Source of the DNA: JAMXLO01 sp963719805
GTDB lineage: Bacteria; Pseudomonadota; Alphaproteobacteria; Acetobacterales; Acetobacteraceae
Assembly: GCA_963719805.1 (NCBI GenBank)
Contig: CAVRDF010000008.1
Span: forward strand, 186,001-250,000
Length of the DNA: 64,000 bases
Reading direction: 5' to 3'
Under the pieces are notes generated by a model. The model was given only the letters and a program-made list of their open reading frames with translations. It searched no databases and was not told where the DNA came from. Each line of letters opens with the position of its first letter. Position 1 is the first letter of the stretch. This document shows positions 1 through 13,347 of this stretch, piece by piece. The translations under genes were made by a program, and so were the position numbers.

Positions 1-174
1 ATGACCGTGGACGTCATGCAGCGCCGCGGCGCGGATATCATGTCAAAGGTGCCGATCCGCCGCATGGGAACGCCAGAGGAAATCGCCGAAATGGTGGTAT
101 GGCTGTGCTCGGACCGCGCCTCGTTCGTCACCGGCGCGGCCTACAATGTCGACGGCGGCTATATGGCGATTTAA
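1..174 (+). CDS. Short-chain dehydrogenase/reductase, C-terminal fragment
   Basis: This is the last 57 codons of a gene that begins before the window; the ATG at position 1 is most likely internal. The tail has the usual end of a classical SDR: a PIRRMGTPEEIA segment, a hydrophobic helix (MVVWLCSD), then SFVTGAAYNVDGGYMAI, where the V-DGG-Y motif closes the last beta strand. SDR enzymes are cytosolic NAD(P)-dependent oxidoreductases; the cofactor and catalytic motifs lie outside the window, so the substrate cannot be inferred. A second, separate SDR gene converges on it from the other strand 54 bases further on. Confidence 0.85.
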   Translation: MTVDVMQRRGADIMSKVPIRRMGTPEEIAEMVVWLCSDRASFVTGAAYNVDGGYMAI

Positions 175-228
175 CGCCGCACGGCCATCATGCTTGGCAA
201 CGATCGGCATCCACGTCTTCAGGATGAG

Positions 229-960
229 TCAGGCGTTGGTGATCCCGCCATCCACCGTGATGGTCTGCCCATTCACGTAGGATGAATCGTGCGAACACAG
301 GAAGCGGATCACCGACGCCACCTCAGCCGGATGGCCGAATCGCTTCACCGGGATTTCGTTCTTGTACGCTTCGCCGCGTTCCGCGATGGTGTCCACCGCC
401 ATGCGCGTGTCGATCAGCCCCGGCGCCACGGCGTTGACCAGCACGTCAGGTGCTAACCGACGCGCCAACGAACGTGTTAGCCCGATCAGCCCCGCCTTCG
501 CGGCAGCATAGGGTGGATAGCCCGCGCTGCCGCGGCGATATGCGACTGAACTGGTCAGCACGATGCGCGCCGGACCGTCCCGCTTGTCGTAGCGTGTGGC
601 AAATGCCACCGCGAGATCATACGCGTTGGTCAGGTTGGCTGCGATTGCGCGGTTCCAAACGCCGTGGTCATTTGGATCGAACGGATCGCGCTCAAACAGT
701 CCTGCGAGATGGATCAGCGCCCCGACCGGCCCACCAGCCGCATCCAGCGCAACGGCACACGCCTCCGGCGTGTCAATCGACGACTGGAGGGTGGCAATGC
801 GAGCCGTGCCCAGCGTCGCCTTCGCCTGTTCCAGCCGTTGCTCGTCGATATCCACCAGCACGCAATGTGCGCCGTGTGCCAACATGGTGCGCGCTGTCTC
901 TACACCGATGCCGCCTGCCCCGCCGGTGATGACGACACGCTTGCCGGCGAATTCCGCCAT
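229..960 (-). CDS. Short-chain dehydrogenase/reductase (SDR)
   Basis: A complete classical SDR of 243 residues, predicted to be a cytosolic NAD(P)-dependent oxidoreductase. Visible motifs are the Rossmann TGGAGGIG (residues 12-19), an acidic DID after the second strand (about 37-39, favouring NAD), the catalytic Ser of LTSS (about 138) and the Tyr/Lys pair YAAAK (Tyr 151, Lys 155). It ends with the SDR tail YVNGQTITVDGG. I chose the ATG at 958-960 over an upstream in-frame start because the extra residues would lie inside the preceding dioxygenase gene and show no SDR similarity. It follows the TauD-type gene with only one base between that gene's stop codon and this start, so the two are probably co-transcribed. 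Substrate unknown. Confidence 0.9.
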   Translation of the reverse strand: MAEFAGKRVVITGGAGGIGVETARTMLAHGAHCVLVDIDEQRLEQAKATLGTARIATLQSSIDTPEACAVALDAAGGPVGALIHLAGLFERDPFDPNDHGVWNRAIAANLTNAYDLAVAFATRYDKRDGPARIVLTSSVAYRRGSAGYPPYAAAKAGLIGLTRSLARRLAPDVLVNAVAPGLIDTRMAVDTIAERGEAYKNEIPVKRFGHPAEVASVIRFLCSHDSSYVNGQTITVDGGITNA

Positions 961-961
961 G

Positions 962-1840
962 TCATTGCACCAGACGTGGGTAGTCCAGCGTCGCCATGAC
1001 CTGCACACGCCGCATGTAGCGCGGTTCGTCGGCGGTGTAGTCACCAACCGCGTTGTGCACCGTGCCGATATTGTCCCACATCAGCACGTCACCCACGCTC
1101 CAATGGTGTGCATATAGATACTCGGCCCGCTCCTGGTGGCGGAACAGGAAATCCAGGATCTGACCACTCTCCAGCGGATCCATGCCATCGATGAACATCG
1201 CGTAACCGACATTCGCGTACAGCACGAGCTTCCCGGTAATCGGATGGCGGCGGAATAGCGGCTGCGATACCGGCGGCTTCTTTGCCCGCTGCTCCGGCGT
1301 CAACGGCTTCCGCGTGGAACCCGGCTTCGCGACCATCATGTCCCAGAACTTCGCGAAATCGTGCGTCGCCGTGCGTCCCTCAAGCTTGTGCTTCATCGCA
1401 TCCGGCAAGTCCTCGTAAGCCGCATGCATGTTGCGGAACTGCGTCTCACCAAGCGGCTTGCCATTGCGCAATGGCACGTGCTGTGCGTGCAGGATATTGG
1501 CCAGCGCTATATCGCGGCTGTACGACATGTCGGTGTGCCATCCCTGGCCGGCGTCGTTCGCCCCGATCTGCTTCCCATCCTTCTTCATGTTGGACAGGAT
1601 CATCATCTCGGGATGATTGGGCTCGTGGTAAGCGTTGGCGACATTGATCTCGAGCTCGCCAAACCGGCTGCCAAATGCCGAGAGCTGATCCGTGCTCATC
1701 GTCTGCCGCGGGAAACACAGCACGCCGTGCTCGCCCAATGCGCGCAGAACGCTGCGGAAATCCCCATCCGACAAAGGCTGTGCGAGATCGACACCGGTGA
1801 TGCTTGCACCGAGTGACTGGCCGCTTGGGGTGATTTCCAT
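962..1840 (-). CDS. TauD/TfdA-family Fe(II)/2-oxoglutarate dioxygenase
   Basis: A 292-residue protein of the TauD/TfdA family, which uses non-haem iron, O2 and 2-oxoglutarate to hydroxylate small molecules, often releasing sulfite or cleaving ether bonds. The iron triad is visible as HTD (His 102, Asp 104) in WHTDMSYS and the distal His (about 262) in DNIGTVHNAVGDY, followed by the Arg-rich YMRRV that normally binds the 2-oxoglutarate carboxylate. A good ribosome site (AGGAGA) precedes the ATG. It is the first gene of a two-gene unit with the SDR downstream, which could oxidise its product. The physiological substrate cannot be told from sequence; taurine is only one possibility in this family. 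Confidence 0.9.
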   Translation of the reverse strand: MEITPSGQSLGASITGVDLAQPLSDGDFRSVLRALGEHGVLCFPRQTMSTDQLSAFGSRFGELEINVANAYHEPNHPEMMILSNMKKDGKQIGANDAGQGWHTDMSYSRDIALANILHAQHVPLRNGKPLGETQFRNMHAAYEDLPDAMKHKLEGRTATHDFAKFWDMMVAKPGSTRKPLTPEQRAKKPPVSQPLFRRHPITGKLVLYANVGYAMFIDGMDPLESGQILDFLFRHQERAEYLYAHHWSVGDVLMWDNIGTVHNAVGDYTADEPRYMRRVQVMATLDYPRLVQ

Positions 1841-1866
1841 CGCGGATCTCCTGCGAATTCGACTGG

Positions 1867-3063
1867 CTACACGCGCCGCACGATGTACGATTTCTCCAGC
1901 GACTCCAATATCACATCGGCATGCGCCGGGTCGCGCGCCTCCACCATCACCTCCAGTTCCGCCGCCTGCACCGAGGATGCGGCGAACAACCGTTGGTGCG
2001 ACACTTCGATGATATTGCCGCCGGTACCGCCGATCTTGCCGGCAATGTCAGCCAGCACGCCGGGCCGATCCGGGATTTGCAGATGCAGACGCAGCAGCCG
2101 GCCATCACGCAGCAGGTTGCGCAGCAGCACGTTCGACAGGATGCGTGCGTCGATGTTGCCGCCAGTGATAGCGACCCCTACACGCTTGTCGCGGAAATGC
2201 TCGGTATAGGCGAGCAGCGCCGCAACGCCCGCGGCGCCCGCGCCTTCGGCAACTACCTTAGCGCCCTCTACCAGCAGACCGATGGCCTCCTCGATCGTGT
2301 GCTCCGGCACTACCAGCACTTCGACACCCAGCTCGCGGATGATCGCCAGCGGCTGTTCGCCGATATCGCGCACGGCGATCCCTTCGGCGATGGTTGGTCC
2401 GCCCACTGAAACCGTCTCGCCCGCCAGACGCTGCGCCATGGCGGAATAGGCGGCAACCTCGACACCATACACCTTGATGTCAGGCTTCATCGCAGTTGCC
2501 GCAACCGCACATCCGGCCAGCAGGCCGCCGCCGCCGACCGGTATCACCAGGACGTCCAAATCAGGCACGTCCTGCAGCAGTTCCAAGGCCAACGTCCCCT
2601 GTCCGGCGATCACCCCGAGATCATTGTAGGGGTGCACGAATACGAAGCCCCGCTCGGCTGCGAGCGCCTCGGCATGCTCCGCCGCTTCAGCCAGCGTCTC
2701 GCCACGCAGCACGATGTCGGCACCCCATGAGGCGGTGCGCGTTACCTTGGTGGCCGGCGTGAATTTCGGCATCACGATGGTGGCGCTTACATTGCTCAGG
2801 CGCGCGTGCCGCGCCACTGCCTGGGCGTGGTTGCCCGCCGACATCGCGATCACGCCGCGTTCGCGCTCGCGGTCACTCAGCAACGCCAGGCGATTGGCCG
2901 CGCCGCGTTCCTTGAACGCACCCACAACCTGCAGATTGTCGAGTTTCAACACCACCTCGGCGCCGGACGCCCGCGATACCGCATCGCTTGGCATCGCCGG
3001 GGTGCGCAGCACGCGCCCGGCGATCCGCTCCGCCGCCGCCTCTACATCCGAGAGGCGCAGCAC
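1867..3063 (-). CDS. ilvA: Threonine ammonia-lyase with C-terminal ACT domain
   Basis: A fold-type II PLP enzyme that deaminates L-threonine to 2-oxobutyrate and ammonia, the first step to isoleucine or a catabolic step. The PLP lysine is in GAFKERGA (Lys 51 from the start chosen here) and the phosphate-binding loop is VGGGGLLAG. A C-terminal ACT-like region from about residue 325 (LRLHLQIPDRPGVLADIAGKIG) suggests allosteric control by an amino acid. I placed the start at the GTG at 3061-3063, one base after the greA stop codon, since reading further upstream runs into greA in a meaningless frame. The resulting 398 residues match the roughly 400-residue ACT-containing form. Likely translationally coupled to greA. 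A tdcB-type name is also possible. Confidence 0.88.
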   Translation of the reverse strand: MLRLSDVEAAAERIAGRVLRTPAMPSDAVSRASGAEVVLKLDNLQVVGAFKERGAANRLALLSDRERERGVIAMSAGNHAQAVARHARLSNVSATIVMPKFTPATKVTRTASWGADIVLRGETLAEAAEHAEALAAERGFVFVHPYNDLGVIAGQGTLALELLQDVPDLDVLVIPVGGGGLLAGCAVAATAMKPDIKVYGVEVAAYSAMAQRLAGETVSVGGPTIAEGIAVRDIGEQPLAIIRELGVEVLVVPEHTIEEAIGLLVEGAKVVAEGAGAAGVAALLAYTEHFRDKRVGVAITGGNIDARILSNVLLRNLLRDGRLLRLHLQIPDRPGVLADIAGKIGGTGGNIIEVSHQRLFAASSVQAAELEVMVEARDPAHADVILESLEKSYIVRRV

Positions 3064-3064
3064 G

Positions 3065-3538
3065 TCAGATGAACTTGATGCCGAGGATCTCGTACGAACG
3101 ATCGCCGCCAGGTGCCGGCACCGACACGGTGTCGCCGACCTTCTTGCCGATGAGCGCCTTGGCCAGCGGCGATGAAATCGACAGCTTGCCGCCCTTGATG
3201 TCGGCCTCATGCACCCCGACGATTTGATAGGCTGATTCCTTCTCGGTCTCCTCTTCGACCAGCCACACATGCGCGCCGAACATGATGTGTTCGCCGGACA
3301 GCGACGAGGGGTCGATCACTTCCACCGCGGAGACGATTTCCTCCAGTTCGGCGATCCGGCCTTCGATGAAGGACTGGCGTTCTCGTGCGGCGTGATATTC
3401 GGCGTTCTCGGACAGATCGCCATGCGAACGCGCTTCCGCGATCTGGCGAATGATCGACGGACGCTCTTCCGCCTTGAGTTGGCGAAGCTCGTCAGTCAAC
3501 CGCTGTAGCCCAGGGGCGGTCATCGGGAACTTCTGCAC
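3065..3538 (-). CDS. greA: Transcription elongation factor GreA
   Basis: A 157-residue GreA, which enters the RNA polymerase secondary channel and stimulates transcript cleavage so that stalled complexes resume. The N-terminal coiled coil begins KFPMTAPGLQRLTDEL. It is followed by the characteristic ENAEYHAARERQ tip region with acidic residues (about 40-50) and a C-terminal FKBP-like domain ending SISSPLAKALIGKKVGDTV. Length is exactly typical. The start is a GTG at 3536-3538 preceded by GGAG. It sits 72 bases downstream of carB on the same strand, and its stop is followed after one base by the start of the threonine ammonia-lyase gene. Confidence 0.97.
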   Translation of the reverse strand: MQKFPMTAPGLQRLTDELRQLKAEERPSIIRQIAEARSHGDLSENAEYHAARERQSFIEGRIAELEEIVSAVEVIDPSSLSGEHIMFGAHVWLVEEETEKESAYQIVGVHEADIKGGKLSISSPLAKALIGKKVGDTVSVPAPGGDRSYEILGIKFI

Positions 3539-3610
3539 GTCACTCCGTCCTTAGGAAATCAGCCAAGCGCAAGCGCCGCGGCAGGCCCTCGCCTGGCCGC
3601 GACGATGGTT

Positions 3611-6853
<3,243 letters not shown>

Positions 6854-6856
6854 GGC

Positions 6857-7198
6857 TTAACTTTCCCCTCTCCCGCTGCGCGGGTACGGTTGGGAGGGGG
6901 TTTCGCCCACGTCCCATGCCGCCTCGTTCCCCTCCACTGCGGGAGAGTGGAGACATAGCGCGCGCGCCGCTTCGACGCCCTTCGGTGTCAGCTCCAGATG
7001 CCAATGGCATTGCAGCGCGCCCTCCGGCAGTCGCACCGGTTCACGAACCAGCCCATCGCGCACGCAAGCGGCAACCGTATCGCGGAACCCATCGTAATCG
7101 CCACAGCAGGTGATTGCGCGGAAGCGCTCGAACCCGGCCTCGATATTCGGCTCGCGGATGACATGACCGAACGCGGTGCTCAGCAACAGAGATCTCAT
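6857..7198 (-). CDS. Unknown 113-aa protein between carA and carB, possible winged-helix fold
   Basis: I do not recognise this protein. It is probably real because its ATG overlaps the carA stop codon in an ATGA junction and its stop lies three bases before the carB start. The first 85 residues look like an orderly small domain. A helical segment (NIEAGFERFRAIT) is followed by DGFRDTVAACVRDGLVREPVRLP and then LQCHWHLELTPKGVEAAR. The last part resembles the wing and final helix of a winged-helix domain (L-T-P-K-G), but this is pattern-based inference only. The final 25 or so residues (EGNEAAWDVGETPSQ onwards) are encoded by a G/C-rich palindromic repeat and are probably a recent extension. Its position suggests a role tied to carbamoyl-phosphate synthase, perhaps regulation. 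Confidence 0.65.
   Translation of the reverse strand: MRSLLLSTAFGHVIREPNIEAGFERFRAITCCGDYDGFRDTVAACVRDGLVREPVRLPEGALQCHWHLELTPKGVEAARALCLHSPAVEGNEAAWDVGETPSQPYPRSGRGES
6862..6952. repeat. REP-like palindromic repeat inside the 3' end of the carA-carB spacer gene
   Basis: The segment contains CCCCTCTCCCGC, GCGGG and GGGAGGGG arms (6865-6899) and a second set CCCCTCCACTGCGGGAGAG (6930-6946). Such CCCTCTCCCGC/GCGGGAGAGGG palindromes are common intergenic repeats in GC-rich proteobacteria. Here the repeat lies between carB and the body of the 113-residue gene and supplies that protein's C-terminus. Whether further copies exist in the genome cannot be seen from this window. Confidence 0.5.
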
Positions 7199-8553
7199 GC
7201 GGCGTGCTGCTCGATCATCTCGACGAAGCGTCCGAACAGATGATGGCTGTCACTCGGACCAGGGCTCGCCTCCGGATGGTATTGCACGGAAAAAGCCGGC
7301 CGATCGGCGCAGGCCAGGCCCTCATTGGACCCGTCGAACAGCGATATATGCGTCACCTTCACTGCGGGTGGCAGCGTCTCCGCATCCACCGCGAAACCAT
7401 GGTTCTGACTGGTGATCTCCACCCGCCCCGTGGTCAGGTCCTTTACCGGCTGGTTGGCTCCGCGATGCCCGCGCTCCAGCTTGTAGGTCTTCGCCCCCAG
7501 GGCCAGCGCCAGCAGCTGATGGCCCAGGCAGATGCCAAACACCGGGACGCCAGCATCGAGCACGCCGCGGATCGCCGGCACCGCATACTCGCCCGTCGCG
7601 GCGGGATCACCAGGCCCATTTGACAGGAACACACCGTCCGGCTCGCGTTGCAGGATCTCCTCCGCGGTGGCAGTCGCCGGCACCACCGTCACCCGGCAAC
7701 CAGCGGATGCCAGACAGCGCAGGATGTTGCGCTTCGCCCCATAATCAACCGCCACCACGTGATGCTTCGGAGCCGCCTGCCGGCCCACTCCATCAGGCCA
7801 CGCCCACTGCGTTTCGCTCCACTCATAGGATTGCCGGCACGACACTTCCTTCGCGAGGTCCATGCCTTCCAGGCCTGGCCAGGCTTTCGCCTGCGCCCGC
7901 AGCGCCGCCAGGTCGAACCGGCCATCTGCCGGGAAAGCCAGCACGCCAGTTGGAGCGCCGCCGTCGCGGATCCGAACCGTCAGTGCCCGTGTATCCACGC
8001 CTGCCATGCCCGCGATCCCGCGTGCATGCAGCCAGGCGTCCAGATGCTGCACCGCCCGCCAGCTGGACGGCTCGGTGACGTCCTGCTTCACCACCAGTCC
8101 GCGCGCCGCAATCGTGGCTGCCTCGATGTCCTCACCATTGGTGCCGACATTGCCGATATGCGGGAAGGTGAAGGTAATGATCTGTCCGGCATAGGATGGG
8201 TCGGTCAGCGTTTCCTGGTAGCCGCTCATGCCGGTATTGAAGCAGACCTCGCCAACTGAGGCAGATTCCATGGTATGGGCACCGAAGCCGCGCCCCCAGA
8301 ACAGCGAGCCGTCCGCCAGCGCCAAGACCGCAGTCGCGCCAGCGGGTGGTGCATCTGGTTCGGACGCCAGCGCGGCCCCGGGCAGATCCTCGAGCGCCAG
8401 TCCGGTGGCAGAGATCACCGCGGTCCAGTGCCGTGATGGGATCGCGCCGGACTGTCGCCACTTGCGAACAGCTTCGGTGCCGACGCCGGTGAGCCGTGCC
8501 GCAGCCTCGGCGCCGCCTAGCCGGTCGATGATGAAATCCACACTCTGGGGCAT
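7195..8553 (-). CDS. carA: Carbamoyl-phosphate synthase small subunit with N-terminal HTH-like extension
   Basis: The glutaminase subunit that hydrolyses glutamine and channels ammonia to CarB. The CarA core starts near residue 74 (AVLALADGSLFWGRGFG). It has the class I amidotransferase nucleophile Cys 342 in GICLGHQ and the distal His/Glu in YHPEASPGPSD. The protein is 452 residues, about 70 longer than a standard CarA. The extra N-terminus (residues 1-60: FIIDRLGGAEAAARLTGVG, then EAVRKWRQSGAIPSRHW) reads like a Cro/YdaS-type helix-turn-helix and is in frame with no better internal start. I recall that NCBI uses a family name along the lines of 'carph-isopro domain' for a short domain of this kind, but I cannot confirm it. 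A palindrome upstream may be its binding site. The stop codon overlaps the next gene (ATGA). Confidence 0.97.
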   Translation of the reverse strand: MPQSVDFIIDRLGGAEAAARLTGVGTEAVRKWRQSGAIPSRHWTAVISATGLALEDLPGAALASEPDAPPAGATAVLALADGSLFWGRGFGAHTMESASVGEVCFNTGMSGYQETLTDPSYAGQIITFTFPHIGNVGTNGEDIEAATIAARGLVVKQDVTEPSSWRAVQHLDAWLHARGIAGMAGVDTRALTVRIRDGGAPTGVLAFPADGRFDLAALRAQAKAWPGLEGMDLAKEVSCRQSYEWSETQWAWPDGVGRQAAPKHHVVAVDYGAKRNILRCLASAGCRVTVVPATATAEEILQREPDGVFLSNGPGDPAATGEYAVPAIRGVLDAGVPVFGICLGHQLLALALGAKTYKLERGHRGANQPVKDLTTGRVEITSQNHGFAVDAETLPPAVKVTHISLFDGSNEGLACADRPAFSVQYHPEASPGPSDSHHLFGRFVEMIEQHAA

Positions 8554-8565
8554 GCTGACAATTTA

Positions 8566-8582
8566 TGGGAAATCATTTCCCA
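8566..8582. promoter_or_regulatory. 17-bp perfect palindrome upstream of carA (candidate operator)
   Basis: TGGGAAATCATTTCCCA is a perfect inverted repeat around a central base. It ends 12 bases upstream of the carA start and lies in the divergent region with the YqeY gene. On the carA strand it exactly fills the 17-base spacer between a possible -35 (TTGTGT, 3 of 6 consensus) and a possible -10 (TAAATT, 4 of 6). That -10 would place transcription start at or next to the ATG, giving a nearly leaderless mRNA. An operator for the HTH-like N-terminus of CarA is the simplest idea, but this is inference. Confidence 0.55.
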
Positions 8583-8681
8583 ACACAACCTGCGCCCTTC
8601 AGCCGAAGGAAATTTTGTCCACCGTCACGGCAGCGCACTGCGCATATAGTAGAGGGTGTTTTTTCGAAGCGGAGCGATGCC

Positions 8682-9140
8682 ATGGGGTTGCGCGAGCAAT
8701 TCACTGACCAGCTGAAGATATCGATGAAGGCCGGCGACACGGCTCGCACCTCGACCTTGCGGATGATACTGGCTCGGTTGAAGGACGTGGACATCGCCGC
8801 GCGCCCGAAGGGCATCGATCGCGTGCCGGACGAGGAAGTCGTCGGCGCGCTGCGCGGCATGGTGAAGTCCCGGAGGGAGTCGGTGGAGCTCTACCGGCAA
8901 GGGCACCGGCAGGACCTCGTGGACAAGGAGGAGGCCGAGATCAAGGTGATCGAGACATTCCTGCCACAGCAGATGGACGATGCGGCGATGCAGGCAGCCG
9001 TCGTGGCAGCGATTACCGACACGGGCGCCGCCAACATCAAGGACATGGGCAAGGTGATGGCGGCGTTACGCGCGAAGCACCCGGCGACATTGGACATGGG
9101 CAAGGCAGGCCCGATGGTGAAGGCGCGGTTGGGTAGCTGA
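8682..9140 (+). CDS. GatB/YqeY domain protein
   Basis: A 152-residue cytosolic protein made entirely of the GatB/YqeY helical domain. That domain also forms the tail of the GatB amidotransferase, where it contacts tRNA; the stand-alone protein has no firmly established function. Diagnostic features are LREQFTDQLKISMKAGDTAR, then LRMILARLKDVDIAAR and DEEVVGALRGMVKSRRES. It continues with EAEIKVIETFLPQQM and ends KDMGKVMAALRAKHPATLDMGKAGPMVKARL. The ATG at 8682 has a GGAG seven bases upstream; reading further upstream adds an unrelated low-complexity tail. It precedes dnaG with a TGATG stop/start overlap, the usual alphaproteobacterial order. A TATAGT at 8645-8650 could be the -10 box, but no good -35 is at the right spacing. 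Confidence 0.93.
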   Translation: MGLREQFTDQLKISMKAGDTARTSTLRMILARLKDVDIAARPKGIDRVPDEEVVGALRGMVKSRRESVELYRQGHRQDLVDKEEAEIKVIETFLPQQMDDAAMQAAVVAAITDTGAANIKDMGKVMAALRAKHPATLDMGKAGPMVKARLGS

Positions 9141-10930
9141 TGGCCCTCCCCGTCGCCTTCATGGACGAGCTTCGCGCCCGCGTTCCGCTGGCCTCCGTCG
9201 TCGGGCGGAAAATCCGCCTCGCCCGCTCCGGTCGGCAGATGAAGGGTTGCTGCCCCTTCCACGGCGAGAAAACCCCCAGCTTCTATGTCTATGATGACGG
9301 CCACTATCACTGCTTCGGCTGCGGCGCGCACGGCGATGCCATTGGCTTCGTCATGCAGAGCGAGGGCGCAGGCTTCATGGAAGCGGTGGAACGGCTCGCC
9401 GCCGAGGCCGGCCTCGACGTGCCAAAGCCCTCTCCTGAGGCGGCCGAAGCGGAACGCAGGCGGCTTGACCTCGGCGGGGTCCTGGAGGCGGCCCAGGCCA
9501 GCTATCAGCGGCGGCTGTTCCTGCCTGAAGGGCGGCACGCCCTTGGCTATCTGTTCGGACGCGGCCTGTCAGAGGAGACTATACGCCGCTTCGGCCTTGG
9601 CTGGACCGGCGACGGCCGTGGCGCGTTGCTGGCGGACCTTGGACGCGAGGGCATAACGGCGGAGCAGCTGCTCGAATGCGGGCTGATGCGGCTCGATGAT
9701 GAAACCGGCCGGACGTTCGACCTGTTCTTCAATCGCGTGATGTTTCCGATCCGTGATCGCCGCGGCAGGGCCATCAGCTTCGGCGGGCGCATCCTTGGCG
9801 ACGGCCAGCCGAAATATGTCAACGGACCGGAAACCGCATTGTTCTCGAAGCGCCGCACACTTTACGGCCTGGACGTCGCACGCGAGGCCGTGCGCGGCGG
9901 CGCATCGCTGGTGGTTGTTGAAGGCTATATGGACGTGATCGCCCTGGCGCAGGCCGGAATTGGCGGCGCTGTTGCTCCGCTTGGCACGGCGCTCACCGAG
10001 GAGCAGCTCGAAGAGCTGTGGCGGCTCGCGCCGGCACCGATCCTGTGTTTCGACGGCGACGCCGCAGGCGGCCGGGCAGCCGCGCGGGCCGCTGAAATGG
10101 CCCTGCCTCTCCTGGCGCCTGACCGCAGCCTGCGTCTGGCGCGGCTGCCGGCGGGTGAGGATCCCGACACGCTGGTGCGCCGGCAGGGCAGCGATGGGAT
10201 CCGCGGCGTTTTGGACGCCGCAACGCCGTTGGCCAGCGCCCTGTTCGATCTCATACGGGATGCCGGTGGTGAAGCGACGCCGGAACAGCGAGCGGCTTTC
10301 CGTACCCGGCTGGAAGCCGCCGCACGGCGGATACCCGACAAAACGCTCGCCTCGGAATACAGGCGGACGCTATTGGATCGGTTCTTCGCCGGCCGCACCA
10401 GCGGAAAGCGGGCTCCAGTAACGCGCTCCGTGCCGCGATCCGCACTGGCGGCAACCTCGGTCGCCAACGAACGCGCCCGCATCCTCACCGCCATCCTGCT
10501 GCGCCACCCCATGCTGCTGCGCGACGTCGAGCATGCCTATGTAGGCCTTGACCTGCCTGCACCGCTCGCAGTGTTGCGCAGCGAACTCATCGAATGGGCG
10601 GAAATGGCCGAAATCCTTAACTCATCGGCATTGATGTCCCACCTCACGCAATCTGGATTGCAAGCTGAGGCTGACCAGGTTCTGGCGACGGTGCCCGTAC
10701 CGCTTCCAGCCTGCGCGTCACCGGCGGCAATGCCGGCGGAGGCCGAGGCGGGATGGTGGCATATCTTCGGATTCCTGAACGTGCAGCGATTGGTCGAGGA
10801 AATTGCTTTAGCCAAGGCCGCCTACGCGCAGGAACTGACACTACAGAACCAGAGCCGCCTGATCGCGCTGACGGCCGCATTGAACAAGGTGAACAGCGGC
10901 GAGCCCGATGGGGTGGACCTCGCGGCTTGA
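9140..10930 (+). CDS. dnaG: DNA primase DnaG
   Basis: A 596-residue bacterial primase that lays down RNA primers for replication. The N-terminal CHC2 zinc-binding domain (residues about 35-65) shows CPFHGEKTPSF followed by HYHCFGCG. The central catalytic core includes RFGLGWTGDGRGAL and VMFPIRDRRGRAISFGGRIL. The TOPRIM part has VVEGYMDVIALAQAG (the acidic Glu) and CFDGDAAGGRAAARA (the Asp pair). The C-terminal helicase-binding region (about 430-596) is divergent, as is normal. The start overlaps the YqeY stop codon. It is followed 33 bases later by rpoD, giving the familiar primase-sigma macromolecular synthesis arrangement. Confidence 0.97.
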   Translation: MALPVAFMDELRARVPLASVVGRKIRLARSGRQMKGCCPFHGEKTPSFYVYDDGHYHCFGCGAHGDAIGFVMQSEGAGFMEAVERLAAEAGLDVPKPSPEAAEAERRRLDLGGVLEAAQASYQRRLFLPEGRHALGYLFGRGLSEETIRRFGLGWTGDGRGALLADLGREGITAEQLLECGLMRLDDETGRTFDLFFNRVMFPIRDRRGRAISFGGRILGDGQPKYVNGPETALFSKRRTLYGLDVAREAVRGGASLVVVEGYMDVIALAQAGIGGAVAPLGTALTEEQLEELWRLAPAPILCFDGDAAGGRAAARAAEMALPLLAPDRSLRLARLPAGEDPDTLVRRQGSDGIRGVLDAATPLASALFDLIRDAGGEATPEQRAAFRTRLEAAARRIPDKTLASEYRRTLLDRFFAGRTSGKRAPVTRSVPRSALAATSVANERARILTAILLRHPMLLRDVEHAYVGLDLPAPLAVLRSELIEWAEMAEILNSSALMSHLTQSGLQAEADQVLATVPVPLPACASPAAMPAEAEAGWWHIFGFLNVQRLVEEIALAKAAYAQELTLQNQSRLIALTAALNKVNSGEPDGVDLAA

Positions 10931-10963
10931 ACCGGAACGATTGAGTTAGGAGTTTGCTGAACG

Positions 10964-12926
<1,963 letters not shown>

Positions 12927-13347
12927 TGCGCGCCGCTGCGGGTGCGCTGCTGTCCGCGTGACCTGGCCGCCAGGATTCCAATGGTCGAGCGCGCAACAAT
13001 TTCCCTCGGCGTAGTTGCTCGCTTCGGTTGACGTGCGCTGGGTCCAGCGCACTCAATTATCTGCATTATTCCAATCAATTAACCAATCAACCGAGTTGAA
13101 GCCCTTTTGAGCGCTCTGATGAGGGATTGTTTGGCGGTCTTCAACAACCTGAAGTTGCTCAAATCGCCGATGTGGCACGCATTTCTTGGGGAGGGGCCTC
13201 TCGGCGTTTGGCAACTTCCGGCATTAGCGGATCAAGGGTGGAACGCCCGCGGGGCCGCTCTCAAAGCCAGCAAAATCTGAGCTTTTTCAGCGGCCCGTTG
13301 TGGCGCAAGGGTGGCATTGCGCCGCCCTCCTCTTGCGCCCGCCCGGG
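12927..13347. other. Intergenic region between convergent rpoD and the RTX gene
   Basis: About 420 bases with no supportable gene. An A/T-richer patch at 13055-13100 stands out from the GC-rich surroundings. A GGCGCAA/TTGCGCC stem with an 8-base loop lies at 13302-13323, just past the RTX gene's 3' end, but there is no clear T-run on either strand, so I do not call it a terminator. No other strong signals were seen. Confidence 0.4.

Noticed and set aside
3577..3600. GC-rich stem between carB and greA as terminator
   Set aside because: The stem is imperfect and lacks a T-run, and the genes lie close together, so read-through is more likely.
13302..13323. GGCGCAA/TTGCGCC stem as the RTX gene terminator
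   Set aside because: There is no T-run on either strand next to the stem, so an intrinsic terminator is not supported.
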